Shown: positions 1-11,507, counted from the first letter of the stretch. The stretch: DNA of 64,000 bases from Tolypocladium sp. Sup5 PDA-1 (GCA_000750105.3 JPHH03000033.1:1-64000); one strand, 5' to 3'. Numbers and translations are program-made. The notes: generated from the letters alone by a model not told the origin.

Positions 1-290
1 CCTGGACAAGAGGTGCGTGTTGAGAGTTGTGGTCTTGATACGGAAAGACTTCCCCAGGAATTCTCAGGGGAATATTGGGATATTACCGGAGAATTACCCG
101 GGAAATCTAACAAGGGAAACCACGGAGAAGGAATCACTAGGAAGAATTCCCCGTGAATTCCCTAAGCAATCCCAGGGAATTCACCGTGGCTTCACCGGGA
201 TTTCTTACCGGGAATCCACGGGGAAGGGAATAATAAGAGGAATTCCCTAGGGTTTCCCCGGGATTAGCCCGGGATTCCCCCGTACTAATA
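1..290. repeat. Degenerate GGAATTCCC-type short repeat
   Basis: The stretch is built from variants of a short unit containing GGGAATTC or GAATTCCC, joined by CCGGGA and CACGG pieces. The core recurs more than ten times with imperfect spacing. It resembles a decayed satellite or a subterminal repeat. The open frame across it (17-250) is made only of the repeat and is not taken as a gene. Confidence 0.6.
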
Positions 291-1366
291 CTATGATTTC
301 TTTATAAAAGATAGACCCGTAAGATAGAATATTAACGGGCATCTTTGCTATATTTATACTAGATAGCGATTACTTACGCAATCATCTTTGCCTAGTAACT
401 AGTCCGCGACCGAATTCAGGGGCGGTAAATAGTCCGCGCGGTAATTAATCCGCGAACATATGCAATGGCAGGACCTATTGCATATCAAATCCATAGGCGA
501 GTTCTTTTGGGGAGAGATATGCTTCGTGGAGAGACACGCCAGAGCCAGGGTTCATCCCAATGCATGCAAGTACGGCATGTCGGAGAGTGCTTAGACATAG
601 TAGCCGAGACAACAACGACGGTCCTATATCGGCCTACCCTAGCCCGTACCGCTAAGCTATCCGATCACTAACATTACTCGACCTATGAGTGGGAGCAATC
701 AATACAGACATAAGACGTTAGGATGACTTCATTCGTTAAATGCTGAAGTGCAGTCCGCCTCGACCAAGCGATGTGGCTGATTAGCACTTTAAAGAACTCC
801 TGGTTGTGTGGGCAAAAGTGCTTGAATGTAGCGGCTGTGCTACGATGCCTAATACCCGCCTTTCGGTGCGAGGGGCACTGTGCCACTGCCGTGGTTTGGC
901 GAGACTGTCTCTGGGTGGGCTGATTTTGAATGCAGCTCTCAAGATGTGGCTGGCTATTCTCTCCTCTGGATAACTCCGTCAACCGAAGTTTCAGCCAGGT
1001 ACAGTAAAGGATATGCCGATGTGAACGACGACTGTATTTGTCTTGGCTTCCGGCGCCACTAGATTTCTTCCCCTATTTGTACACGTAGGCGCCGTATTGC
1101 AAGGTGTCTGATACATGCCGGCTCAGTCCTCCACGTATGAAAGGCGTCGCCGGGGATCTCTAGGAGGAGGCCAGAGACCATCACAGCTGGCACCCTGTCT
1201 AAGCGACCACCAGCTCCAGAGGTTCCCACCTGGACTCCTTGAAAGAAAGAGAAAAGAGCAAAATGGGAGAGCTACAAATACCCCAACGTTCCCCATGTCC
1301 CTATCCTTCCACCTCCATCAGTTATTCCTTGACAAACCAAGACAGCAGAACGCCCTGGCTATCATC
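291..1366. other. Gene-free stretch
   Basis: No coding region, RNA gene or mobile element can be supported. The open frames here are short, lack recognisable motifs and overlap on opposite strands. The last 150 bases probably hold the promoter of the candidate secreted-protein gene starting at 1367. Confidence 0.5.
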
Positions 1367-1922
1367 ATGCATTATCTTGGAATTCTATTTGCAGCTACTT
1401 TGGCAATATGTGCCTCCGCGGCAAGCCAGTCTGCCAGAGAACCCAAACGTTATGTGAGCTAATAACCTGGGCCCCTTCCAAGTCCGCATATTTGTTCATG
1501 AGCTCAAATTAATAGTTGATCCCTTCTCCGCATCACTAGGTGTCCTTATTCGTAGACCACGACTACTCGGGCATGCGTTATGATGTCACTAAACTATCCA
1601 AGTGTCGTCCTATGCCAGACTATATGTATGTTTTTACAGCCCCGGTCTATATCGTGCAAAGTAGAATCAGGTATTGACATACAGAAACTGGAAACCAGTT
1701 TTCAATTGGCATCTTCTATCAAATTTTATGACGCTGGCATAAGCTGTGATTTGTTTTCGTACGTTTAAATGCGGCAGTCCTCTTTCTAAACTAATAGCTT
1801 GGAACAGGGACAGAAAATGCGAAAACTCGATCAAGGACGGACTGGGTGAGGATGTTCGTGATCTCTGGCACCTTGGCATCAATGATCAAATTGGAGGTGT
1901 GAAATGCACGAAGGACGGCTAG
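1367..1922 (+). CDS. Candidate small secreted four-cysteine protein
   Basis: A four-exon model (1367-1453, 1540-1584, 1640-1758, 1808-1922) keeps one frame and gives 121 residues. Exon 1 encodes a convincing signal peptide (MHYLGILFAATLAICASA). The first intron has a GTGAGC donor. The last has a GTACGT donor, an ACTAAT branch and a CAG acceptor. The second intron has a weak GTCACT donor, so the boundary of exons 2 and 3 is the least certain part. The mature part carries four cysteines, a usual number for disulphide-stabilised effectors. Its spacing loosely recalls crystallin-like small secreted proteins, but I do not recognise the family. It sits alone in gene-poor DNA. Confidence 0.35.
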
Positions 1923-3007
1923 TTTTATATGTCCGAAACGAGCGATAGCTACGCTCTAGCATGTAAGTGGCTTCCCTTGATTAACGAGGAGTCTGATTGT
2001 TGGCGGCACGCTGATGCGACCGGCGACGCTAGTAACTATCCTCGTTACTGGCGGCGCGCTGATACGGCTGGTGCATGGCGGCATGCACATACGTGGAGGG
2101 AGCTTTTGGTCGTTGTATGGAGTTCTCCACTGGAGTTTAAGCTCGGCCGACCGTGAGCGGGTTCTTGTTTTACCAGCTTTATCCTCACCCTTCGAGGACG
2201 AAAGAGGTCTTTTGAATCAAGTTAGTATCATAAACAATGCTGTCTCTCTATCTGTAAGGTTGGCTGTGCATGCCGTCACATCGACGAGGTCAGCATACTT
2301 AGAGCGCGGAGACTGCATGCAGTGAATGAACGGCTTTGCAGGCTCCGCGGCTGCTAGCAGGATTTCGGGGGAATCCCCATCGTTCTCTTCTACGGGGATT
2401 TCCAGCAATTCTTTCCTATACAAGAGAGATCGATCCTTCTTCCAAGCATAGCCGTCTCCTGGGATAAAGATAATTCAGTTAGGTCAGAACAAAGACACCA
2501 GCATAATAGAGCGCACGCCTTATAGAAGAGGTTCACAACGGTAGTCATGCAGGACAGCACGGATCTAGAGCTGCTCCACTTAAGGCTGCTTGCCAATGGT
2601 GCCAGCTGCACGGCGTTGGACGTCATCCTCGATAAGGCGTACCCAGATCTTGGCCGATACTATGCTCCACTTCCGGCCGCCGGCGGGGATTCTGCTGGCG
2701 GCGGCGATGACCAAGGAGCTCCACTGTATCGGCATGCCGGCCGGGACCATGCTTTTGACGACGATGAGCGTTAAGATACAATGCCAACGAAAACGGCCGT
2801 GGTAATAGAATGAAGTCACCCGAAAGGGTCTGCCATGCGCCGCAGTCTTCGCATGCATAAAGTTATCGGCTGTCCTGTCTCGCTTCTGAGGCAATGTGGA
2901 CTCCATGGCGGTTAACGAACCGTGACGGGTTAGCTACTTGTTCAACCCTGCCAACAGCATTTCCAGCAGCTGGCACCGCAACTGTCGCAAGATCAATTAT
3001 GCTTCTC
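1923..3007. other. Gene-free stretch downstream of the broken mannosidase
   Basis: No supported gene. Short imperfect duplications such as GGCGGCACGCTGAT and GGCGGCGCGCTGAT occur at about 2002-2062. The missing 3' part of the neighbouring beta-mannosidase was looked for here on the minus strand and not found, so this DNA probably replaced it. Confidence 0.5.
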
Positions 3008-5264
3008 CTATTTAACTAACGATGGCATTGAATGGGGCACGATGTTCGGCTTGGAGCCCAACGCGAGACATAGGCGTTGGCACCATGACGAGAAGTTGGC
3101 AACTCTATCGGTATTGTTCGGCGCCGGGTAGTACTGCTGTACAGCCAGAGTCATTTCAGCCATTCCCTTGCTGGAGTTGACATAGTTGGTGATGCTCAGT
3201 CCCCCCGCTGGATAGTGGTGGTTGCGGAGCATAATAGTCGAGCTGTTAAAGTACAGCTCATAGTCGGGAAGGGCCTCTCTCCACGTTTCCACGCTAGGCA
3301 TGGAGTGGAAGCCAAACTCATTGGCGAATCTTCCCACGGGATATGTATCAAGATCAAAGGCCTCGAGATAGTTGTAGTTGTAGTGATCTGTGTCTCCGTA
3401 GATGGATCCTTTGGTCAAGTTGTTGTATGTATCGCTGCACGATAGGAATCGGGTTCGAAACGTTAATGCATAGGTAACCGTTTTCAGTACTACTGGGCAT
3501 GTACGTGATGCTGCGACTATTGCCGTACACCGCCGGCAGTAAAACGTTGAGGAACAACGTTTCATATTCGTGGAGATGCCTGTCAAGCTGTTCTGGTGCA
3601 GTGGCATTGACTCCGGCCAGCTCCAGGCTTTCCAGCTCGTTGCCACCCGCCCAGAGCGCAAGCGATGGGTGATGGTTAATTCGGCGCACCTGATAGATGG
3701 CTTCTTGGCGGCAGTTCTCGAGGAAGTCAGGCGTAACAGGATAGAGGGCGTCGCCGAACTCGAACTCGCTCCATAGTAAAAGGCCCATTTCATCAGCCAG
3801 GTCATACATGAAGTCCGGTGAGTAGGCTCCGCTGGCCCAAACGCGAAGCATATTTTGGCTCCCAGCAACGACCGACTTGAATAGCGACTCGATCCTCTGT
3901 GGGGTGACGCGGGGCCAGAATGCATCGGGTGGGATAAAGTTGCTCCCCTTGGCGTAAAATTCGTGGCCGTTGATCTCGAAATGCCCTTACAAGAGGTCAG
4001 TTCTGGAGCCTGCGGAACCTCTCTCTACCTATACAAGCTTACAGTTGTTTCCAGGAGCGATGCCCTGGGCCAGCTGTTTATCAGTCGCAACACCCATGTT
4101 GAGGACAATTGTCCTGAAGCCAGTTCTCTTGGTCACCGACGCCAGAGTCTTGTTGCGCTGCACAACGTCGACGGTGATGTTGTACAGGTTCTGGTCACCC
4201 ATTCCAGAGGGCCACCACAGCTTGTAACTAGAGCCGGCCAACTTTTGTAGAGCCTGTGATTACATCACCTGCATTTGTGACATTCTTTAGGTGGCCGCTG
4301 CTGGCCACGTGGCCCGAGGCGTCCACAATCCTGTAGTTCATCTGCGCGCCGTGAGGAATCGTGTTCAAGGCATCGATGCTGCAGTTGAGCACCCAGTCGG
4401 CGCTTTGATCCGGCAGTAGGTTGTTCAACTGTCCGACGCGATAGATGTCGAAGACGGAGTTTGGCACCATGATCTTCTCATCCGACAACTGGATGATCCA
4501 TGCCTTCTGCCATATGCCAGCGGGAGCGAAGGCGGGACCCCAGTCCCAGCCAAAGGCTGACTGCTCTTTGCGGATAAAGGCGCGACTGGGGAACTCGAAC
4601 CATCCCTCAATGCCCCAAGGCCACGTCTCCGCGCCGGGCTCGGATGCCAGTCGGTCGGCGGTCTCGGGTGCGCTGGCAAAGACAACCTCGAGCTCTGGTG
4701 AATCCGTTCCCCTGCAGGCGGTGACAACGTCGGAAACGTCAAAGCGCCATTGCCGGAATTGGTTGTCAGTGCTGGCGATGCGTTTGCCACAGAACGATAC
4801 GTCGGCAAACGTGTCTAGCCCATTGAAGAGTAGGTAAGTCGTCACGTTCCCTTTCTTTCCCACAGATTGCCTGAGCGAGGTTACAAGGATACGCACTGTC
4901 AAAGTGCAACTGTGGTAATTCGTACTCACAAGCCGTTAATCTGGCTCACGTAGGTCCAGTTTGACCAAGCCACCCATCGCAGATTAAAGTCATTGAGGCC
5001 AAAGTAGCTGGGAGGTGGGTTTCGTTGTAAGCCGGCATCGTCAACGCTTTATCTCCAGTGCACTTACGGATCGCCGATGACTTGAGACTTGTAGAGGTCC
5101 AAGTGGACGAGGGAGGGCACCGATCCGGGCACCGAGATGTTCATGGGGAGATTCTGCAGCCTCCATTTTTGATCCGAAAGGTCGAGCACGTTCTTCAAGG
5201 CAGCGGCCTGTACCACGGTGCATGCTGCCGTCGCCAAAGCGGCGACAGACGTAGTCAGCTTCAT
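3008..5264 (-). pseudogene. Secreted GH2 beta-mannosidase, frameshifted and 3'-truncated
   Basis: The product would remove terminal beta-1,4-linked mannose from manno-oligosaccharides outside the cell. Exon 1 (5068-5264) starts with a signal peptide (MKLTTSVAALATAACTVVQA). Introns at 5008-5067, 4871-4929 and 3986-4042 join into an excellent GH2 match with WGIEGWFEFPSRAFIRKEQ, FGWDWGPAFAP, NMLRVWASGAYSPDF and WAGGNELE, the last holding the acid/base Glu. Three lesions are visible. The frame shifts near 4236-4241, where one extra base would explain it. A 4-bp tandem duplication (GTATGTAT, 3425-3432) shifts it again. After VANFSSWC at about 3080 family similarity stops, with some 250-300 C-terminal residues missing; the frame ends in unrelated sequence at 3008. 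Family members are about 900 residues. The first shift could be hidden splicing, but the region is conserved coding sequence. Confidence 0.85.
3425..3432. repeat. 4-bp tandem duplication causing a frameshift
   Basis: GTAT occurs twice in tandem. On the minus strand, ignoring one copy joins the upstream INVSNPIPIVQRY frame directly to NNLTKGSIYGDTDHYNYN, as expected for GH2 mannosidases. It looks like a replication-slippage insertion. Confidence 0.7.
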
Positions 5265-6653
5265 CGCAATGGCTTGGGCGGCAATCCACTCCCTGGGCGG
5301 TGCTGCACTAATTACCCGTAGGACAATTAATACCCCTCACCGGCCCACGATGATATCTTTGCAAGAGTTTGTATCCCACTAGACAAGCTTCGCCGTGGTT
5401 GCTAAGGAAGTACAGGGTAGCTCTCCAAACCCGCGAGACCCCCGCTGGATATTCGTACCTCGGGTCAAGTCGACGCGACCGATGATGTCAGACAAGAAGC
5501 ACATTTGCCGGTGCTTCATACTTCGTTGTGTGCCCACTTCCTCGCAGTGAAATGCTCAAAGCCGCTGGAATGTGACAAGCTCGACCAGGCACCGCAGACG
5601 CGTCGTGTCACACGCAGCGTGCAAAAGATTACCGGAGTTGCAAAGAGATTTTCTTTTCCGTCCATAACACTATGTATGACCAGCCAATGGACATAGGTGG
5701 GCTAGACCAATTGTGATTTACGACAGGACTTTGCACCGAGGACCAAGCACGAAATGCACTACGACTTTGGCAGGTTACATGAAGCCAGGAAGCTGTGCTA
5801 TTGGGGGTATTGGTTCCTCTGAAGCATGACTTAGTATGTGAGCCGACGCGTTCAAATTCAGCTCTACGGGATGCGCCTCATCGCCTTGTCGGAAGGGGCC
5901 CCCTGGATGGAACAACAAAGAATGCGGTGCACTATTAACGCATAAATCCCCGCCTGGCTTACCCCCTGTTGGCTCCGGTCCCCCTCCGGGATCCTGTGCC
6001 TGAGGGGAACCACCGGATGGGGTCATGTGGAGAGCTGGGGGGAACGGGACGGCGCGTGAGGCTACTAATCAATCAGTCGAACGCGGTCCAATCTCAGTTG
6101 GACTCGCGATCCGAGGCTTTTGATCCCGCGTCTTGGCACGGGACCGAGGCTGGAAACCGATCGTTGTCAACCCAAAGCCGACCCGTGAGCCGCATCACAT
6201 GGCATCGCGGACTGCTTCTGGCTGCTGTTCGTCATGAGAACGCTCTGGGATGCCCACGAATGTGACCCCATCTCTACGGCGCCACAGACGGACCCTTGCG
6301 CTAGCCTGGCAGGAACCAGGGCCGGTTATCGTGATCGGCAGCGGGATGAACAATCTGCACCACCAACTCAACCAACAATATCACGCACACGGACAGGCCG
6401 TAACAGGGCCGAATCGACGGCACGATGGTAAGGGGCAGAAGGAGCCGGCAGACGACATGTCGGCTTCGACTACGACGCATGGCTGCTGGATGGCACTCGC
6501 GCGGCGAAAGGTTATTTATAAATTGGGTTGAGTCGCCAGTCTTCAGTTACGCGCCTAGCTGGTGTGCGAGAAGCGTGAGTGGAATTCCTCTCCCTTGGTT
6601 CCCCGTATTCTGTCCATCCCATCTCTCGCTATAGCAACCTCTTAACGCGTGTC
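5265..6653. promoter_or_regulatory. Divergent promoter between the two mannosidase genes
   Basis: This 1.4-kb gene-free stretch separates the starts of the GH2 (minus) and GH92 (plus) genes. GTGGAG (6027-6032) and CTGGGG (6035-6040) both fit SYGGRG, the consensus of the carbon-catabolite repressor CreA; two such sites so close together are typical of repressed glycosidase promoters. Chance matches are possible in GC-rich DNA. Confidence 0.35.
6511..6524 (+). promoter_or_regulatory. TATA-like box of the GH92 gene
   Basis: TTATTTATAAATT lies about 135 bases before the GH92 start codon in otherwise GC-rich DNA, a sensible distance for a fungal TATA element. Confidence 0.45.
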
Positions 6654-9190
6654 ATGGCGCGTTTACCCAAGGCCATCACTACGGGCTGGCTGCCGGTGGT
6701 GCTCGTCGCACTCGTCGGCAGCGGCAGCAGCAGCAGCTCCTCCATCTTCGATCCGCTCCAGTACGTAGATCAACTCATCGGTTCCAGCAACGGCGGCAAT
6801 GTCTTCCCCGGCGCGACTCTACCGTACGGCATGGCCAAGGCCGTGGCCGACACCAACAGCGGCAGTAATCAGGGCGGGTTCACTTTCGATTTCTCCCGCG
6901 TGACGGGCTTCAGCGTGCTGCACGACTCGGGCACCGGCGGCTCTCCGTCCCTGGGGAACTTCCCGCTGTTCCCATACAACGGGTGCGCGGACAACGACGT
7001 CGACCGATGTGTGTTCCCCAAGAAGACGCGCGCCAGGTTCGGGGCCTACGATGCCGACAGCGTCAAGGCCAAGCCGGGCTACTTTGGCATCGCCCTCGAC
7101 AGCGGGCCGCAGGTCGAGATGACAACGACGCACCATACAGCCTTGTTCCGCTTCACATTCAAGGGCGCCGTCCCAGGACAGAAGCCGCTCATCTTGCAGG
7201 ACCTGACGGACCTGTCAGACTCCCGCCAGGCGAACGGCACCGTCCACGTCGACGCCAAAACGGGCCGCATCACTGGCAGCGCGGTCTTCGTGCCCAGCTT
7301 CGGCCAAGGCGAGTACACGCCCTACTTTTGCACCGACTTCCACGGCGTCGACATTGCCGACAGTGGCATTTTCGTGAACAGCCGTGCCAGCACCAAGGTC
7401 AAGGACCTGAAGATTTCGCGGTCCATCAATGGCTACCCCCTGCCCGGCGGTGCCTTTGTGCGCTTCGCCAACGGGGACAAGCCCGTGTATGCTCGGGTCG
7501 GCATCAGCCTGATCAGCAGCGAGCAGGCCTGCGCCAACGCCGAGAAAGAGATGCCCGTCTTTGACTTTGATAAGCACTTGAAAGTCGCGACGGAAGCGTG
7601 GAGGGAGAAGCTCTCGCCCATTGTCGTTGACACCACAGGCGTCGATGTGTCGTTTGTCAAGAACTTTTACTCGGGCATCTACCGTACCATGGTGAACCCG
7701 CAAAACTACACAGGCGAGAACCCTCTGTGGAACGATGGCGAGCCGTACTTTGACTCGTTTTACTGCATCTGGGATCTGTTCCGATCCCAGTTTCCGTTCC
7801 TGACCGTAGTTGACCCAGAGGCGGTGGCGCAGATGGTGCGGTCGCTCATCTCGACGTACGAGCACGACGGATGGCTGCCAGACTGCCGCATGAGCCTGAA
7901 CAGGGGCTACACGCAATCTGGATCAAATGCGGACAATGTGCTGGCCGATGTCTACCTCAAGGGCATCAAGGGTGGAATCGACTGGCAAAAGGGCTACGAG
8001 GCCGTGCAAAAGGACGCAGAGGTTGAGCCGTTTGACTGGTGTTGTCACGGCCGCGGGGGTCTCGACTCATGGAAACAGCTTGGCTACATCCCTGTGCAGG
8101 ACTTTGACTACAAGGGCTTCGGCACATTGACGCGCAGCATCAGCCGCACACTCGAGTATGCATACAACGACTTTTGCATCTCGCAGCTCGCGGCTGGGCT
8201 CGGGAAGAAGGCTGACCGGGAAAAGTACATTGCCTCGAGCGGCAACTGGCTGAACCTGTACAAGAAGGATCAGCCCTCGTACTACTGGAATGGCACCAAC
8301 ACGGGTTTCACCGGCTTCTTCCAGCCCAAGTATCTCAACCAGACCTGGGGCTTCCAGAACCCGCTCAACTGCAGCAACATTGACAGCAACAGCGTTTGCT
8401 CCCTGCAAAACAACGCGCTAGAGACCTTTGAGAGTAGTATTTGGGAGTACGGATTGTGAGTATTGCCCACTCGCTGGCAGCAGTTGTTCCTTGAATGCTG
8501 ACCAACGTGCGAATAAGCTTCGTCCCCCATGCCCAAGCAAAGCTGATTACGCTGTACGGCGGCCCTGACGCATTTGTGCGACGACTCAACTACCTGCACG
8601 ACAATGACATCACTTATATCGGCAACGAGCCGTCGTTCCTCACCGTTTTCCAGTACCACTACGCTGGCCGTCCAGCACTTTCGGCCCTGCGAAGCCACTT
8701 CTATATCCCCAAGTTCTTCGCTCCGACTCCGCCAGGCCTTCCTGGAAACGACGACAGCGGCGCCATGGGGTCCTTTCTTGCGTTCAGCATGATGGGGCTC
8801 TTCCCCAACCCTGGCCAGAATGTGTACTTGATCATCCCACCGTACTTCGAGAGCGTCAACATCACCAGCCCCCTCACGAGCAAGACAGCCAGGGTGCGCA
8901 ACGTCAACTTTGACCCAACGTACGAGAATGTCTATATCCAGAGCGCAACGCTCAACGGCAAGCCATACACTAAGAATTGGATTGACCACTCCTTCTTTAC
9001 CCAAGGTAAGGAGCTCGTACTCACACTCGGCAAGAATGAGAGCTCCTGGGGCACTCATGTCAGAGACCTGCCGCCCAGTCTGGGACACTACGCTGGGTTC
9101 AATGGCACCTACGACAGGAGGCTGATTGGAGACATGTATGATACCCAGAGCTGCAAGGGCGACTCTGGCCACGTTGACGTAGGTGTGTAG
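6654..9190 (+). CDS. Secreted GH92 alpha-mannosidase
   Basis: The enzyme is a calcium-dependent exo-alpha-mannosidase family member, usually cleaving alpha-1,2-mannosyl links of fungal or N-linked glycans. The start at 6654 is chosen because it opens a signal peptide (MARLPKAITTGWLPVVLVALVGSG), followed by a Ser-rich spacer. One intron (8456-8517) gives 824 residues, within the family range. Landmarks include GSSNGGNVFPGATLPYGM near residue 42, CCHGRGGLDSWKQLGY near 463, GNEPSFLTVFQYHYAGRP near 636 and GNDDSGAMGSF near 678. These match the N-terminal beta-sandwich and the (alpha/alpha)6 barrel. It faces the broken beta-mannosidase, which suggests shared control by mannan or by carbon repression. 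It appears intact. Bond specificity cannot be read from sequence. Confidence 0.93.
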
Positions 9191-9480
9191 GGCCCAGGTA
9201 CATGCCACTGCTTTGTATAGCCAAGGGAATAAACATGAGGTGCTGATGCAAGTCTGCGCATAAGCCACGCGATGTCAATTCACACATAGTCGTGCAAATG
9301 CTGTAAGTCGTTGACGAAAAGGCTCGCATCAATGTGTAAATAACTTGTCCATTCGGTCGTATAGCACTTATAAGTCAAACAAAAACACATCCTTGGCCAC
9401 GTCAGGCACGTCAGGCGAGCAGCATGTTAAGAACAAGGCCACCATCCATTGTCTACACCGCCAATTCTTCCGTCTCTCCT

Positions 9481-9948
9481 TTATTCCGAGCACAGAGTCA
9501 AAGTAACATCTGCTCCCGCACCGCAGTCCTTGACCTGGCTGCCGGCGGGCGGAATGCCATTGCTCCAGACAATAGACGGGCAGCTGCCATCGCTGCTGGC
9601 CTCGACCAGCGTATGGCCGCTGAAGGCATCCCCAAAGACGTCGCTCAAGTCGTACCACACGGTGTTGTCTTGGAGGCTGTACGCGAAGATGGTCTGCGGC
9701 TTGCCAGTGTACAACCCGTCCGGGTCGACGGTGATTTTGATGGCCTTGCCTCCAGTTTTTGGGTCCAGCGTAAACGGTTCGCTGTACGAACCGCCGGTGC
9801 CCAGATTGTAAGGGCCGGAAATGTCGCTGCCAACTGACCAGGCAGTCACGGCAAACGGGCAGTTGTTCACCACGCGGGCATTGCCGACCGCGGAGGCGAG
9901 GTTCGCCAAGGCAGCGCCGATGGCGATGGTGTTGAGTTTATTGAGCAT
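9481..9948 (-). CDS. BYS1-like (thaumatin-like antigen) secreted protein
   Basis: A single-exon protein of 155 residues with a signal peptide (MLNKLNTIAIGAALANLASA). Motifs of the Blastomyces yeast-phase-specific (BYS1) family are plain: VVNNCPFAVTAWSVGS, GGSYSEPF, PKTGGKAIKIT, QTIFAYSL, VWYDLSDVFGD and GSQVKDC. Such proteins are small, cysteine-containing and extracellular; some are antigens induced during host-associated growth, but no biochemical role is settled. The cysteines at the start of the mature part and near the C-terminus fit disulphide bonding. The gene lies tail-to-tail with GH92, 290 bases away, and looks intact. Confidence 0.88.
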   Translation of the reverse strand: MLNKLNTIAIGAALANLASAVGNARVVNNCPFAVTAWSVGSDISGPYNLGTGGSYSEPFTLDPKTGGKAIKITVDPDGLYTGKPQTIFAYSLQDNTVWYDLSDVFGDAFSGHTLVEASSDGSCPSIVWSNGIPPAGSQVKDCGAGADVTLTLCSE

Positions 9949-11059
9949 TTTGGTGGATAGCTTGGCAGTTCCAAGGAGGAATTCGTTCGTTTATTGCTTG
10001 TGTTGAGCTGCTTGCCTGTAGACATGAGACTTACACGGCATCACGCCGCCTTTTTATCAGTGAGTTCAATCGAGGCTCAGCTGCCTCGTATCGCGCGGCA
10101 TTACGTGAGCCCGACCTCTTGAGGAGCTGCGAATGAGACAAGGACAAGCTGCTTGCTTACCACGGTCCCGAACAAAGTACCGTGGGGTCCGGACGGGATC
10201 GACACGGCCGAGGACGCCGCAACGAATACGAGGAGAGGCAATGTAACCGAATAGCAGGCGGTGAGCTGACCGTGTCAGCTGCACCCGCACAATACGAGAT
10301 TTTTGGCATTTTGCGTCATGGAGCGTCCAGCTGCTGTCCATATTCCTGGAATAACGCCCGGTTCGTCCGGCCGTGCTGCAGGGCTGCCTTAACAAACTGG
10401 CTTCAGTCGCTGTGTCGATTAGCCCAAGGCGGATAGAAGTGACAGGCGACCCCGCGATGCCAGGTAGCTCGACTTATCAGATCTCGCATTCGCCGCCACT
10501 GCTGAGGAGTGCCGTGTGAGGGCATGGTACGCAACCTAAATTTAGACGAACTTGCCTATGGAACCAGGCCATACGAAGGGGGGCCAAGCGATTGAGAAGA
10601 GTTGCTCAATGCATGGCCATGGCCATGGTCAGCAATACGTAGTTATCGTTCGTAAACTGAACCATGTCGAGTTGAACTGGGACCTTTACTCTCCAGCTCT
10701 ACAGAAGTCACATGCATTGCATCGTATTTACGCACAAGGCACCCTGCACGCCATTCCGAGCGGCCAAAGAGTCCAGCAGCACCTTGACCGGTCGATTAGG
10801 ACATCATATACCTCCCGGTGTGCGAAGGCTCCAACCATGTATTTCCCCGTATTTCCTCTATTCCTCGCCGTTCCTCGCCGTTCCTTTTACTTTGAGTTAT
10901 ACCGAAATTCTATACAGGCTAGTGTATTACGAGGTACCTCTCAGAGCGCGGCTTCTTACTGGCTGAGGTACTTTACAGTACACTGAAACCCTTGCAAGGT
11001 ACAAAGCTGGAGCCTTCGCACACTACAAGAGATAGGCGATCTAGTTCACTTTGACACTG
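9949..11059. other. Gene-free stretch
   Basis: No gene is supported. The longest open frame (10552-10986, plus) has no recognisable motif and no signal peptide. A short tandem TTCCTCGCCG lies at about 10861-10880. Confidence 0.5.
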
Positions 11060-11507
11060 CTAGAGTTGAACTGCTGCCACACACCCTGCACATGAGACCA
11101 GTTTGGTCTGGCCCTTGAAACCGCGGTGAATGGCATACACTGAGGCGCGAGCGTATTTGACTGCTATGGGATTGAAACTATAAAATCCAAGCCCGATTCT
11201 CCCCAGCGACCCTAGTAACCTAGCACTGACGCACGTAGTATATTGATCGGCCTTAGCCCAGGGCCAGCGTGAGGCCTGGAAGGCAATGTCCGCATTTGCA
11301 GGCCCCCGCCTTTCGGCCCCAATGTTCTGTGTCAGTGGTTCATTAGTACAAGTACGAGTTGCATGAGGATGAGGACGTAGGAAGTCCAAGAATAAGACAA
11401 TAGATTGCGTGTCGACTTTCGTCTGTCAGGGAACTCACTGCTCCAGCCACAGGGGCTGCCACGACCAGGCCCGTCGTAGCGCACAAAACAAGAGCGAAAT
11501 ACTTCAT
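11060..11507 (-). CDS. Candidate small secreted protein, two exons
   Basis: The model has exon 1 at 11439-11507 and exon 2 at 11060-11326, giving 111 residues. Exon 1 is almost exactly a signal peptide (MKYFALVLCATTGLVVAAPVAGA). The 112-nt intron has a GTGAGT donor, a TACTAAT branch site 15 bases from its end and a CAG acceptor, which is as good as fungal introns get. A TATA-like GAATATAAGC lies about 70 bases upstream of the start. The mature part is basic, has three cysteines and matches no family I know. The quality of the splice signals and of the signal peptide is the main support. It could be an effector-type protein or a lineage-specific orphan. Confidence 0.5.

Noticed and set aside
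2580..2906. 108-codon minus-strand frame considered as the missing mannosidase end
   Set aside because: It lacks the conserved C-terminal GH2 mannosidase blocks and shows no other family motif.
8282..9268. 328-codon minus-strand frame
   Set aside because: Antisense of GH92 exon 2, no family similarity.
10552..10986. 144-codon frame in the gap right of the BYS1-like gene
   Set aside because: No signal peptide, motif or splice support; starts and ends in low-information DNA.
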